The position numbers and the translations under genes were made by a program. A DNA stretch of 64,000 bases from Halomonas sp. 'Soap Lake #6'. GTDB taxonomy: Bacteria; Pseudomonadota; Gammaproteobacteria; Pseudomonadales; Halomonadaceae. Positions 55,680 to 64,000 of the stretch are shown here, piece by piece. The stretch spans positions 2,480,001 through 2,544,000 of the forward strand of contig NZ_CP020469.1 in assembly GCF_003031405.1 (NCBI RefSeq), given 5' to 3'. How positions within the stretch are numbered: the first letter of the stretch is position 1; every line of letters starts with the position of its first letter. Below the pieces are notes generated by a model. It was given only the letters and a program-made list of their open reading frames with translations, ran no database searches and was not told where the DNA came from.

Positions 55680-56621
55680 GTGTTTGATTGCCAACCCTCC
55701 CCCTTGGGCGATAGGCGAGTCACCCTGGAGCACCTACGCGCTTTTGTGCTGTTAGCCGAAGGCAACGGTTTTCAGCAGGCAGGGCTTCAGCTATTCCGTA
55801 GCCAGTCTGCAGTCACCCAAAGCCTGAAACGGCTAGAGGAGATACTGGGATGTAAGTTACTTGAACGCCGCCAAGGCCACATCCTTGGCTTAACGGCAGA
55901 TGGTGAGCGTTTTCTACCCGCTGCCAATGAGATACTTGCCCGTACGTCTGAAGCGATAAGTGCCATGCAGCAACCTGAAATCGCCGGTCGCTTACTAGTT
56001 GGTGTTCCCGATGATTTTAAGGTGGTGGACCTGCACGGTGCTATTTCCCGATGCGCCGAACTGAACCGCAATCTACGTATGGAAGTCGTTTCTGCGCTCT
56101 CATCGCAGCTACTCCACCAGCTCGACAACAGCGGCCTTGATCTCGCCATCTTTAAGTGTGTGGAAGACTTCATCCCAAGCGATCAACATTGGCAATGTCA
56201 TCTACTACGACGGGAGCCCCTCCATTGGGTAGCTGTACAACGGTATGATTTCAACCGCATGGCGGAAGTACCGTTAGTCATATTTCCTGACGGCTGTAGC
56301 TACCGTCGTGCAGCGCTGGCTATCTTAGGTCAGCACCAGAAGTACGGCTACAGTGCCTATACCAGCGCCTCCTATGAAAATATTCGTGCCGCTGTTTCAG
56401 CAGGGCTTGGTATCAGTGTGCTTCCCTCCAGTGCGCTGGCTGAAGACCACATTATTCTTGGCAAGAAAGAGGGATTTCCGGCACTGCCAATGGTGGAGCT
56501 CGTGATGGTTCAAGCGTCACAAAAGCGTGCCACCCAACAACTGGCGGACTTCCTCACGCTTTCTGCGGCGATGAAGTCTCAAAGCGTTAGCACTCCCCTA
56601 GCCGATGCTACCCCACCCTGA
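55680..56621 (+). CDS. LysR-family transcriptional regulator
   Basis: A 313-aa LysR protein with the HTH segment HLRAFVLLAEGNGFQQAGLQ, followed by SQSAVTQSLKRLEEILGCKL and a type 2 periplasmic-binding-like effector domain. The GTG at 55680 follows GGAG. Its divergent position points to the EamA exporter gene as the target. Effector unknown. Confidence 0.87.
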   Translation: MFDCQPSPLGDRRVTLEHLRAFVLLAEGNGFQQAGLQLFRSQSAVTQSLKRLEEILGCKLLERRQGHILGLTADGERFLPAANEILARTSEAISAMQQPEIAGRLLVGVPDDFKVVDLHGAISRCAELNRNLRMEVVSALSSQLLHQLDNSGLDLAIFKCVEDFIPSDQHWQCHLLRREPLHWVAVQRYDFNRMAEVPLVIFPDGCSYRRAALAILGQHQKYGYSAYTSASYENIRAAVSAGLGISVLPSSALAEDHIILGKKEGFPALPMVELVMVQASQKRATQQLADFLTLSAAMKSQSVSTPLADATPP

Positions 56622-56741
56622 TACGGGTATCGGTTGACGCCAACCCACCAACAGTGGCTTGTCGAAGGCCCGCTATTTATTCTTAGATATGCTGCTTTTT
56701 TGCAATGCGGTAGCGTTGGTGTATTGAAATGAGGAGAATGC

Positions 56742-57536
56742 ATGAGCGATCAGGAGGGTAGTCGCCGCGGTGACCATGACAGCCCGTGGAAGATGGCGCT
56801 GGAGGCGTATTTTCAAGAGTTCCTAGGGCTGCTGTTCCCGGCGATCCATAAGCAGGTGGATTGGTCGAAGGGCTACAGTTTTCTCGACAAGGAACTGCAA
56901 CAAATCACCGCTGATGCTGAAAGCGGTAGGCGCTATGCCGACAAGTTGATCAAGGTGGCGGCCCTGGATGGTGTTGAGACCTGGGTATTGATCCATGTGG
57001 AAGTACAGGGTGAACCAGAAGATAGTTTTGCCGAGCGTATGTTTACCTACCAGTATCGGTTGCGTGACCGCTATAATATTGATGTGGTCAGCCTTGCCGT
57101 ACTGGCAGATACCCGCGAAAGCTTCCGCCCCACAACTTTTCACTATCAACGCTGGGGATGTGCGCTGTCCTTTACCTTCCCCACGGCTAAACTGATTGAT
57201 TGGGAAGCGCACTGGGCAGAACTGGAAGCCAGCGACAATGTCTTTGCTTTAGTAGTAATGGCTCAGATTCAGGCCAAGCGAGTGAAAGAGAACGCATCGC
57301 GAAAAGATACCAAAGTAGCCCTGATCCGGCTGCTCTACGAGCGAAGCTACAGCCGCGAGCAGGTTTTGCGACTCTTCAACATCATCGATTGGATGATTCA
57401 GTTACCTAGAAGTTTGGATCCTGAATTTGCACAGGCGGTCTACGCCATACAGGAGGAGAAGCACATGCCTTACGTCAACACGATTGAGCGACTGGGTATT
57501 GAGAAAGGACGTCAAGAAGAGCGACAAAGAAGCTGA
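56742..57536 (+). CDS. Rpn-family putative nuclease, C-terminus lost by frameshift
   Basis: A 264-aa protein of the Rpn/PDDEXK (transposase_31-like) family. Features: SPWKMALEAYFQEFLGLLFP at the start and the nuclease signature TWVLIHVEVQGEPEDSFAER near residues 80-100, with the E-x-Q pair. Members promote recA-independent recombination or act in phage defence. The frame stops after KGRQEERQRS, but the next frame continues with a typical family tail (see next entry), so a one-base slip near 57515 probably truncated it. AGGAG precedes ATG 56742. Confidence 0.8.
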   Translation: MSDQEGSRRGDHDSPWKMALEAYFQEFLGLLFPAIHKQVDWSKGYSFLDKELQQITADAESGRRYADKLIKVAALDGVETWVLIHVEVQGEPEDSFAERMFTYQYRLRDRYNIDVVSLAVLADTRESFRPTTFHYQRWGCALSFTFPTAKLIDWEAHWAELEASDNVFALVVMAQIQAKRVKENASRKDTKVALIRLLYERSYSREQVLRLFNIIDWMIQLPRSLDPEFAQAVYAIQEEKHMPYVNTIERLGIEKGRQEERQRS

Positions 57537-57675
57537 GCAGCGAGCTTTGGAAAGCAAACGTGATACTGCCCGTCATTCATTGAAGTTTGGTGTGCTCACT
57601 GATGAACAGATTGCGGAAGCGGCTGGGTTATCAGTTGATAATATCGCTAAGCTCCGTCTCGAAGATAAACACTGA
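57513..57675 (+). pseudogene. Out-of-frame C-terminal tail of the Rpn-family gene
   Basis: In the +1-shifted frame the sequence reads KEAEQRALESKRDTARHSLK and then GVLTDEQIAEAAGLSVDNIA up to a stop at 57675. This tail (LTDEQIAEAxGLS) is the usual Rpn-family ending, so the gene was longer before a frameshift in the A/G-rich GAAGAGCGACAAAGAAG stretch. Confidence 0.6.
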
Positions 57676-57734
57676 AATAAAAGCGGCTACCGAAGTAAAG
57701 CTCAACTTTATCCGACGATACTATAGCTCGCACC

Positions 57735-57911
57735 GAAACGGATGATCAGATGATCGCGGACATCGAGGACCTTCCAGTTGAAGAAGTAGAAAAACTGCGG
57801 ACTGAGATCACGCATATTAACTCCACTGCATTTGCCCGAGACATTGCTTACTCGGAAGCCAAAAAAGCAATGAGTGGGCTCAGTGTCGAGCCGCAGAAAA
57901 CTCCAGTTTAG
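57735..57911 (+). pseudogene. Second Rpn-tail remnant
   Basis: An open stretch encodes ETDDQMIADIEDLPVEEVEK, then LRTEITHINSTAFARD, ending at a TAG at 57909. The start resembles the (L)TDEQIAD..LPVEEV ending of Rpn-family proteins, so it is probably the remnant of another family member. An internal ATG at 57750 could also make a 53-aa peptide, but there is no ribosome site. Confidence 0.4.
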
Positions 57912-57917
57912 CCATCG

Positions 57918-58967
57918 CTATTGCTCCGGTGGAGACAGCTGGGCATCGGTTAACGTGCGCGGCCGGTAATCATACGTTTTATCGCCCCAGCGCTTCCAGA
58001 CACTGTCATCGATCGAAATATTGACTGCGGGCTGCCCCTCTATACCTTTCGAATGTTGTCGGTAAAATCGGCCGTCTTCTGCCTTTCCGATGCGTTTGAA
58101 TTTGCCGTAAATCCCCCACAGAAACTCAGCGAAAGAATCTTTAGGCGTTGTCTTCCAGGCATCCTCAGCAATGTCGTATTGATCCACTTTCAGACCAGCC
58201 TTTTCCGCCCTGCCTAACATCCAGTTCAGCGGTATATCGGCCAGTGTGTCGTCAGCGCCATACCCGCCGCCTACATTGGCGTGGGCGCCGATAAACCAGC
58301 GCTGTTCCACGTCGAGGTTACCCGGTTTTTGCTTGCCATCCTTGCTGGTCCAGAGCGATACATTGTAGGTCGCTCTGTGCTCGTCCAGCGCTACCGCTTG
58401 ATAGGCATGATCGACAATGCTGGAAAGCTCCGTGTCGTGCCAATCGTATTTGCTTTTAAACAGGTTGGTTCCAGGCACGCCCAGTGCGCCAACTGTATCC
58501 CATATGCCCATGAAATGAATCCTCGGCTGGCGGCTGAAGCTTTTCTTGAAATCCTTGCAAACGTCAGAATTTGGGTGCAGCGCCTTATCCCGATAAATGC
58601 TTTCGGCCTTATCGAGCAACCCTGGCGTGACCACATGCATTAACCCACATTTTCGTATGAGCCCCACCAGGCTTCTGGCAGTGTAGGCACCGCGGCTGAA
58701 CCCGAATATCCAGATCTCATCGCCTTCTTGGTAGCGCCTTGAAAGCCAGTCGTAGCCTTTCAGTAAATTTTTGTTCAGCCCGAAACCGAAGGCACCGCCC
58801 CTGAAGCGCTGAAACCTGGAGGTACCCACACCGGGGTCGTAATAGAACCGTTGTCTAACACCACCATCGTAATCATGGATACGACGCGTAATGCGATAAA
58901 CATTCGTTTGGTCTTCAGGGTCGTTCCAGGTCCCATCGAATAGAAGAATCAATTTTTGTTTTGTCAT
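57918..58967 (-). CDS. DUF2235 alpha/beta-hydrolase
   Basis: About 349 aa. DUF2235 proteins have an alpha/beta-hydrolase fold and include T6SS phospholipase effectors (Tle1 group) as well as lone cytosolic members. The start LILLFDGTWNDPEDQTNVYR is the domain hallmark, and the nucleophile elbow is GFSRGAYTARSL. No T6SS gene (vgrG, hcp, tssM) or immunity-like partner is seen nearby, so an effector role is not supported here. GGGGA upstream of ATG 58967 favours that start over upstream options. Confidence 0.83.
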   Translation of the reverse strand: MTKQKLILLFDGTWNDPEDQTNVYRITRRIHDYDGGVRQRFYYDPGVGTSRFQRFRGGAFGFGLNKNLLKGYDWLSRRYQEGDEIWIFGFSRGAYTARSLVGLIRKCGLMHVVTPGLLDKAESIYRDKALHPNSDVCKDFKKSFSRQPRIHFMGIWDTVGALGVPGTNLFKSKYDWHDTELSSIVDHAYQAVALDEHRATYNVSLWTSKDGKQKPGNLDVEQRWFIGAHANVGGGYGADDTLADIPLNWMLGRAEKAGLKVDQYDIAEDAWKTTPKDSFAEFLWGIYGKFKRIGKAEDGRFYRQHSKGIEGQPAVNISIDDSVWKRWGDKTYDYRPRTLTDAQLSPPEQ

Positions 58968-59290
58968 TGTGTTCCCCATGATGATCCGCACCCTTGAACA
59001 GTGCTCATTACCGCTGACGGAGGGACAGCGGATGCGCTATGTATTTTGGGCATAGCGCCACCGGCAGTCTCAATATTATGTAACTAATTGTAGTCGAAAA
59101 TGTTTGCCGCCACCTGTTGTAGCCAATTCGAAGTAGTGCCAGACAAGCGGTTGCCTTTTCGAGCTTTCTCTACAGGCGAGTCAGTCCATGGGAATACTTT
59201 TCTTCATCGTTATAGCGTAAAGTCCCAACTTATATGCATAATCGCTTAACTAGATGGCTAAATCTTTTGAACCATTAAAGAGCCCCCACC
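58968..59290. other. Intergenic region between the DUF2235 gene and the ABC exporter
   Basis: About 320 bp between divergent genes. It must hold both promoters; no repeats or hidden gene recognised. Confidence 0.4.
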
Positions 59291-61006
59291 ATGAAAGATA
59301 CCCATCCTTCATCCTACGTGACGACCTATCGACGCGGGCTCGAGCTGGTCCGTTCGCACTATCCGCGATTCGTTGTCCACCTTGTGCTGGTCCTGCTGCT
59401 GATGATCGGCATAGCGGCGGTGGGTGCATCAGTTCCCTATTTGCTGCGGCAGACGACCAACCTCTTGGTGGATGAGTCAGGTGAGGCAATGGTGGGCATA
59501 ATCTACGTCTTCGCCACGGCCTATGCGGTTGGCTGGACGCTGAGCAATATGATGGAGTGGGGCAAGAATCTCGCCAGTTCATACGTGATGGCCAGGTGCG
59601 ATGCGGCCGTATATTCGAGTGTTGTGCGGCGCCTTTTTCGCCTGCCTTACCAAGCGCAGCATCAGCTCGATACGGGCGTGGTCATGGCCGATGTGAACCG
59701 CGCAATGAGCAGCTTTGGCCTGATCAACCACGCCCTCTTCTGGACCATCGCCCCTGTGGTCATCCAGCTTTGCTTCGTCTTCGGTATTCTCTGGCAGGTG
59801 ATAAGCCTTGCCTTCGCGGCCGCCTTCATCCTGGCCATCGTGGTGCTCTTCGCGCTCACCTACCGAATTGCCGATACAACAACCCGCATCCACAAGAACT
59901 TCTACCAGACGCATACTCAACTGAGTGAATTCCTCGCAGAGCGCTTGCGCGCGCTGTACGACATCAAGATCAACCTCGCGGCCGGATATGAAGAACGCAC
60001 CCTCGACCAGCATCTGCGCACCTACGTTCACACCGTATATGGGACCCATGCCAAGCTCAGCGGCTTGATGGGTGGGCAAGTCCTCGCTGTAGGCCTCGTG
60101 CTGGGTGGATTCACGCTCTATACCGTCAGCGAAACGCTACGCCAGCGCTATCAAGTCGGCGACTTCATCATGATCACGACCTATGTGGTCCAGCTCACCT
60201 CTCCGTTCGTGATGATCGCGGCGGCGTTGATCGACCTTAAGAAGAACTACGTTGCTCTCGGTGACGGCCTTAGATATCTTGACCTGCCAACCGAGCCCCA
60301 GACCACAACCGATATCACTCTTGATCATCAGCAGCCTGTGTTCACGCTACGTGACGTTATACTGCGCGCCGATGACGCTACTTCCGCCATGCCGCTCAGT
60401 GCGGAGATTCAGGCTGGCAAGATGTACGGGGTGCGCGGCCCATCTGGAAGCGGAAAATCCACGCTGTTGAGAACCCTTCTGGGGCTTGAGCCTCAGGCTG
60501 CTGGCGAGATCCTGTTCCATGGTGTTAGTGTTCGCCAACTTTCACCAGAGGACATTCTTGGCAAAGTGAGTGTTGTTCCCCAAGCGCCGCTGATTTTCAG
60601 TGGAAGCGTTCGCGAGAACCTGCTGTACGCGCACCCTCAGCCAGTGACTGACCAGGAGCTGCTGGCACTCGTCGAACTCCTGGATCTAGAACGAATCGGC
60701 GGTGAAATCTCTGGCAAAGGCGTGTTGGATCGTGATGTTGGCGTACAGGGAAGGAATCTTTCCGGCGGGGAGCAACAGCGCATCGCCATTGGCAGAGCTC
60801 TATTGCGTGGCACACCCACCATGATCCTCGATGAACCCACGGCGGCGCTAGATAGTGCGCGCGAGATTCAGCTCATGCAGGCGCTAAGGTCACGAGTTAA
60901 GACGCTGATAGTAGTAAGCCACCGTGAGCAGGTGTTGGCGCTTGCCGATGAGTGTATTGATATAGGGCCTTGCAACACGCCAGCTTTGGCAGAGCATGGG
61001 GACTAA
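59291..61006 (+). CDS. ABC exporter half-transporter (fused permease-ATPase)
   Basis: A 571-aa protein with an N-terminal six-helix transmembrane domain (VHLVLVLLLMIGIAAVGA and later helices) and a C-terminal ATPase: Walker A GPSGSGKSTLLRTL, signature NLSGGEQQRIAIGRALLRG, Walker B TMILDEPTAALDSAR and switch His in VVSHREQV. It forms a homodimeric exporter of the MsbA/lipid or peptide type. No substrate or maturation gene lies next to it. GC is high, unlike the AT-rich RT operon after it, so it joined the region separately. Confidence 0.88.
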   Translation: MKDTHPSSYVTTYRRGLELVRSHYPRFVVHLVLVLLLMIGIAAVGASVPYLLRQTTNLLVDESGEAMVGIIYVFATAYAVGWTLSNMMEWGKNLASSYVMARCDAAVYSSVVRRLFRLPYQAQHQLDTGVVMADVNRAMSSFGLINHALFWTIAPVVIQLCFVFGILWQVISLAFAAAFILAIVVLFALTYRIADTTTRIHKNFYQTHTQLSEFLAERLRALYDIKINLAAGYEERTLDQHLRTYVHTVYGTHAKLSGLMGGQVLAVGLVLGGFTLYTVSETLRQRYQVGDFIMITTYVVQLTSPFVMIAAALIDLKKNYVALGDGLRYLDLPTEPQTTTDITLDHQQPVFTLRDVILRADDATSAMPLSAEIQAGKMYGVRGPSGSGKSTLLRTLLGLEPQAAGEILFHGVSVRQLSPEDILGKVSVVPQAPLIFSGSVRENLLYAHPQPVTDQELLALVELLDLERIGGEISGKGVLDRDVGVQGRNLSGGEQQRIAIGRALLRGTPTMILDEPTAALDSAREIQLMQALRSRVKTLIVVSHREQVLALADECIDIGPCNTPALAEHGD

Positions 61007-61050
61007 GCTTATTTCTTTGGGGCACTCACCGGATAAACTACTTGATGGCG

Positions 61051-61071
61051 GCTATAGGCTATAGGCTATAG
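61051..61071. repeat. 7-bp tandem repeat
   Basis: Three copies of GCTATAG in a row in the spacer after the ABC exporter. Confidence 0.8.
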
Positions 61072-61158
61072 CCCTTGCATAGAAGGCGTTGTGCACCAGC
61101 TCGTCGGCCCTGCCCAACTGTTGATACGTCTCGATGATAACTTGCTTGACGGTTAGCG

Positions 61159-61312
61159 GTACATAAATCCCAAGGATCGGGACTCTTGCACACCTCCTCT
61201 GCTGCTACCTCCCAGCATCACCCGTGCCCGCGACTCGCTCACACTAGTTGAAGCTAAACGCGGGATATTGAACGACACGGCGGTGAAGGAGGTTATGAAG
61301 ATTAATGGGATG
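61159..61312 (+). pseudogene. recD: Degenerate second copy of the recD 3' end
   Basis: On the + strand the sequence reads VHKSQGSGLLHT, then after a one-base frameshift LLLPPSITRARDSLTLVEAK and RGILNDTAVKEVMKINGM. This matches RecD (46249-46453) VHKSQGSEFLHT, LLLPP..GITRARDWLTLVEAK and RGVLNEAVTREVMRVSGM, with 13 residues missing between LLLPP and the ITRARD block. The stop codon is lost. It is a diverged relic, not a recent duplicate. Confidence 0.8.
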
Positions 61313-61458
61313 GAGGTTAGCGCTTCTAGCAGAAGTAAGCTTTGCTACGCCCTACTGTCTGGTTTTTTCACTCTTTCTTTATAATCCTTAGCTCATGTTA
61401 TTCTAAGAATAAGTCAAGATTATAGTAATACATGAATATAACCATACGCTAATATACT
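61313..61458. other. AT-rich spacer between the recD relic and the candidate ncRNA
   Basis: No gene seen. It contains a small hairpin CTTCT-AGC-AGAAG and an imperfect palindrome TTATTCTTAGAATAA near 61400-61414. Confidence 0.35.
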
Positions 61459-61592
61459 GCTTAAATCAGTCCCCAAGCTAGCATAGTATCATTGGGTGCC
61501 GCCCACCCCCCATCGTGTGTGTGGCTAAGGTTTCCCAAAGCCCATACAAACACCGAAGTGAATGCAGAAACCTACGGAGGTAGGCGACATAA
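61459..61592 (-). ncRNA. Candidate DRT3 noncoding RNA with an ACACACAC tract
   Basis: Downstream of drt3b on the same strand the sequence is protein-poor and structured. Read 5' to 3' on the minus strand: hairpin CCTAC-CTCC-GTAGG; a stem GGTTTC / GAAACC enclosing CAC-TTCG-GTG (a UUCG tetraloop); then TAGCCACACACACGATGG with ACACACAC at 61522-61515; then hairpins GGG-CGGCA-CCC and CCCAA / TTGGG. DRT3 systems carry an ncRNA, and as I recall recent work assigns an ACACAC template in it for poly(GT) synthesis by Drt3a. The boundaries are approximate and the assignment is inference. Confidence 0.6.
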
Positions 61593-61593
61593 A

Positions 61594-63537
61594 CTAGTTA
61601 TAAGAGAAGATGTATTCTTTCTTCTCTAAGCTATTTTTCAGATATTTTGGATCCCTCCAGCTGACAATAAAGTCATTATTAAGCACTATTCCACCTTGCG
61701 CGCCCACATTAAATTTTACCTGATTTTGCTTGCGATCAAAAGTAATTTCTTTAACTTTTTCTATCATATTTTTTCTCACTGACTCATCAATATGAGGACA
61801 AGCCAAATAATCAAAATAAAACATAAAATATTCAGAACTTATAAACATGTCGTCATTATTTAATAAGTAACTATCGGCTGCCTCAATCAACTCATTTCGC
61901 AATTTTTGATACTCTGGTTTCCTCTCTGCATATAGCATGAATGTTATCCAACGAAAATAGAAATCATTAGTTACCGAGTGCTCCACTAAACTACCAAAAT
62001 ACTCTTTTAATTTATTCCCTGAAATTTGATACTTAGCCGGAAGCATCGTTAAAATTATCAAAAGATTTAAAGTTTCAAGTCCAATCATATCGTCCATATG
62101 ATTAATAAATATATTTATTGCTTGTTTGACATTATCAAATACTTTTTTATGTATAAGTTCTTTATATTTATCCGGCCAGCTCGACGTTCTTTCAATCATA
62201 TCGTAAATCAATCGCGCTAATCTATCCGTGGGCCTTATCCTAATATCCATTGCATGAACAAAAAACAACACATCTAAATCAACCAATATCCAATTTAAGT
62301 GAAACTCCTCTTTTATTTCAACTTCTGCAACTTTTGACAAATACGAAACAAATCGTTTCGCAATCGCACTAAAAAGATAATTGGAAATTGAGCTATACTC
62401 AACCTTATATTTCGCCAAAGCCATTTTTATTTCAGCTATTTTTTTATTAGCAACGTAACTAGGATTTCTTAATTTTACAATTAATTCAAAATCCGCATCT
62501 TTATCTTTGTAACGCGAACTATAGTACTCACCAACAGCATGGCTTAATGAATTTTTTGCCAATGATATATTGGTTGCAAAAGGTCTAGACGCTATTGTGG
62601 TTTTTGTCTCATTTAAATACATCTTATATTCTAAAAGCGCTGACTCAAGTGATTTTATGAATTCAACTTTTACCTTATCAGAACGGAAGAAAACGAAATA
62701 ATCATCAACATAGCGTCTAAAACTATAATCTTTAGATATTACGCATCCACGCTCAATCATTTTGTCAACTATATTTAGATCAATTTTTTGTAAAATTATT
62801 TCTGCAAAAATCCTACTAACTTCAGGACCTATGATAATCCCATTAGTCTCACGATAATTTGTGAGTTGCATTAAATTATCAAACTCACCATCAAAGTTAC
62901 CATGGGCTCTTGGTTTAGCCTTTGCTAAGCGTTTATTTTTTACAGCCCAGCCAATCGAATGTGTATAAATACTAGGAAAGCACTTTGAAACATCAACCTG
63001 AAGCATACTATGAAATTGTTTTTCTAGTTTGTGGTACTCATAAGATTCAAAAAAGCGATATAAAAAGGGGTATTTCTTATATTTAAAATATGAGCTTGAA
63101 ACAATTCTTTCTTCATCTACGCTTTCAACACCATCAGCCGACTTTGACCCTTTTTGGGTTTTACCGTAGAATTTAGTTGACTTTCTATAAGGGTGCCTCA
63201 AGGAATATTTTGATTTTGTGCAGTAGTATTCGATTAGATCATCGTATTCATTATAAAAATTACAAACTTTCAACTGGGCTACCGGGTGCATTATTGATAT
63301 TGTACGTGGTGTCATGTTACCACCTCGACATACCTGATAATCTAGCGGAATATAAAATCCAGTCTGGCTCTCAAAGTCTAGCCCAGAAACAGATCTATAT
63401 GCATTCATATGCGTTGGCGTACTAAACCTTTGGTACATTGTGAAGTTAGAAAACCACAGCGGTAGCTCATAGGGAAGAACGTCAGTTATCAACGTCCTTA
63501 ATTTATCGTTAGTATTTACTTTAATAATATTAGGCAT
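61594..63537 (-). CDS. drt3b: Antiphage reverse transcriptase Drt3b (DRT type 3)
   Basis: A 647-aa reverse transcriptase of the unknown-group (UG) class. RT motif A is LQVDVSKCFPSIYTHSIGW with Asp182, motif B GIIIGPEVSRIFAEIILQ, motif C RRYVDDYFVFF with YVDD at 276-279, and the following LNETKTTIASRPF. An N-terminal ~170 residues and a C-terminal ~270-residue helical extension are typical of Drt3b, the second RT of DRT type 3, which together with Drt3a and an ncRNA blocks phage. It overlaps the upstream drt3a by 8 bp. The gene is strongly AT-rich, so it was acquired. Confidence 0.85.
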   Translation of the reverse strand: MPNIIKVNTNDKLRTLITDVLPYELPLWFSNFTMYQRFSTPTHMNAYRSVSGLDFESQTGFYIPLDYQVCRGGNMTPRTISIMHPVAQLKVCNFYNEYDDLIEYYCTKSKYSLRHPYRKSTKFYGKTQKGSKSADGVESVDEERIVSSSYFKYKKYPFLYRFFESYEYHKLEKQFHSMLQVDVSKCFPSIYTHSIGWAVKNKRLAKAKPRAHGNFDGEFDNLMQLTNYRETNGIIIGPEVSRIFAEIILQKIDLNIVDKMIERGCVISKDYSFRRYVDDYFVFFRSDKVKVEFIKSLESALLEYKMYLNETKTTIASRPFATNISLAKNSLSHAVGEYYSSRYKDKDADFELIVKLRNPSYVANKKIAEIKMALAKYKVEYSSISNYLFSAIAKRFVSYLSKVAEVEIKEEFHLNWILVDLDVLFFVHAMDIRIRPTDRLARLIYDMIERTSSWPDKYKELIHKKVFDNVKQAINIFINHMDDMIGLETLNLLIILTMLPAKYQISGNKLKEYFGSLVEHSVTNDFYFRWITFMLYAERKPEYQKLRNELIEAADSYLLNNDDMFISSEYFMFYFDYLACPHIDESVRKNMIEKVKEITFDRKQNQVKFNVGAQGGIVLNNDFIVSWRDPKYLKNSLEKKEYIFSYN

Positions 63538-64000
63538 TTTGCCAAACCTGCATTATTTGGATCGTTTGTTTATTGCTAAATTTTCCCACATTTTTCTTTT
63601 TTGCATTTCCATATAGCGAAATTTTCTTAATCTTATTTCTTTCTTGTTGACTCAATCCAAATCGGGAACTAACTAACTGGTTACAAAGAAAACCATCAAT
63701 AGGCTTTAGGCAATCAAAGTTATCTGTCACATACTGATAATTGTAAGCAATACCTGCTAGCAAATCTCCATTCTTTCCTTTCTTCACACTTTTCAGCATA
63801 CTAAGGTATTCAAGCCTTCTTTTCAAAAGCGGGAAATTATTTTGTTTTTTGTGATCACAAAAACTTTTCACTATCCGCGTCTTAATTTTATTAATTTTGG
63901 ATTGAGAAATTTTCAAAACAACTTTATTTGGCTTATCTTTTTTTGTTTCTACTTTAATCGAATAACCCAGGTAGTCAAACTCTGCTAAATTTGAATGGCC
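63530..64000 (-). CDS. drt3a: Antiphage reverse transcriptase Drt3a, partial (N-terminus outside the window)
   Basis: The last ~156 codons of a gene that continues past 64000. The visible part starts AEFDYLGYSIKVETKKDKPN, the post-YxDD (F/Y)LGY region of an RT, followed by a basic helical thumb (INKIKTRIVKSFCDHKKQNN, LLKRRLEYLSMLKSVKKGKN) and ends NKQTIQIMQVWQNA. It overlaps drt3b by 8 bases and is on the same strand, the order seen in DRT3 operons. The catalytic YxDD lies outside the window, so the call rests on context and the thumb region. Confidence 0.72.
   Translation of the reverse strand, partial: GHSNLAEFDYLGYSIKVETKKDKPNKVVLKISQSKINKIKTRIVKSFCDHKKQNNFPLLKRRLEYLSMLKSVKKGKNGDLLAGIAYNYQYVTDNFDCLKPIDGFLCNQLVSSRFGLSQQERNKIKKISLYGNAKKKNVGKFSNKQTIQIMQVWQNA

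Noticed and set aside
57918..58967. T6SS lipase effector locus
   Set aside because: DUF2235 alone is not enough; no vgrG, hcp, PAAR or immunity gene is seen.
61055..61150. Minus-strand frame reading VKQVIIETYQQLGRADELVH
   Set aside because: Protein-like but short, without start, and next to the recD relic; could be a gene remnant that I cannot identify.

Overview
The window looks like the chromosome of a moderately halophilic gammaproteobacterium of the Halomonas/Vreelandella group. This is inferred from gene content and order and from the roughly 55% GC core, not from a marker gene; no rRNA or tRNA gene was seen.

Region 1 (1-31.8 kb) is ordinary metabolism and transport. It holds a partial 2,4-dienoyl-CoA reductase (fadH), an EamA exporter, a GNAT-nitrilase fusion protein, an alkyltransferase-like protein, AzoR, an AGCS symporter, YjbQ, a Blc lipocalin, and a LysR regulator divergent from a D-malate/tartrate dehydrogenase. 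WrbA and AstE follow. Next is a polar amino-acid ABC transporter (ATPase, two permeases and three tandem paralogous binding proteins), an IadA-like amidohydrolase, a TraX-family protein and purEK. The last block is gabT-gabD divergent from a MocR/GabR regulator, a DctPQM TRAP transporter, ChrA and a rhodanese. The same direct-repeat motif lies in the gabD/gabR intergenic region and before the TRAP operon, so one regulator probably controls both.

Region 2 (31.85-33.67 kb) is a striking tandem array: about nine copies of a 204-bp unit between the convergent rhodanese and ilvD genes. Each unit can fold into a three-way junction. The array overlaps the last codons of ilvD. A 584-codon frame runs through it, but the pattern of differences between copies argues that it is not a gene.

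Region 3 (33.6-46.5 kb) holds ilvD, recC, pncB (on the opposite strand, between recC and recBD), recB and recD.

Region 4 (46.5-64 kb) is an accessory island that starts right after recD. It carries an HNH protein, an unknown 196-aa protein, a Mrr-like PD-(D/E)XK nuclease in what looks like an integron gene cassette with an attC-like site, a membrane-anchored unknown and a 1185-aa KAP-family NTPase. After DUF427, EamA and LysR genes come a frameshifted Rpn-family nuclease, a DUF2235 hydrolase and an ABC exporter. At 61.16-61.31 kb there is a degenerate second copy of the recD 3' end, which marks an island boundary or an old recD allele. The window ends in an AT-rich two-reverse-transcriptase operon that matches the DRT type 3 antiphage system (Drt3a partial, Drt3b complete). 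Just downstream, on the same strand, is a structured, probably noncoding segment with an ACACACAC tract, proposed here as the system's ncRNA.

The main leads are the DRT3 locus with its candidate ncRNA, the 204-bp array, the recD-flanked island and the nuclease cassette.
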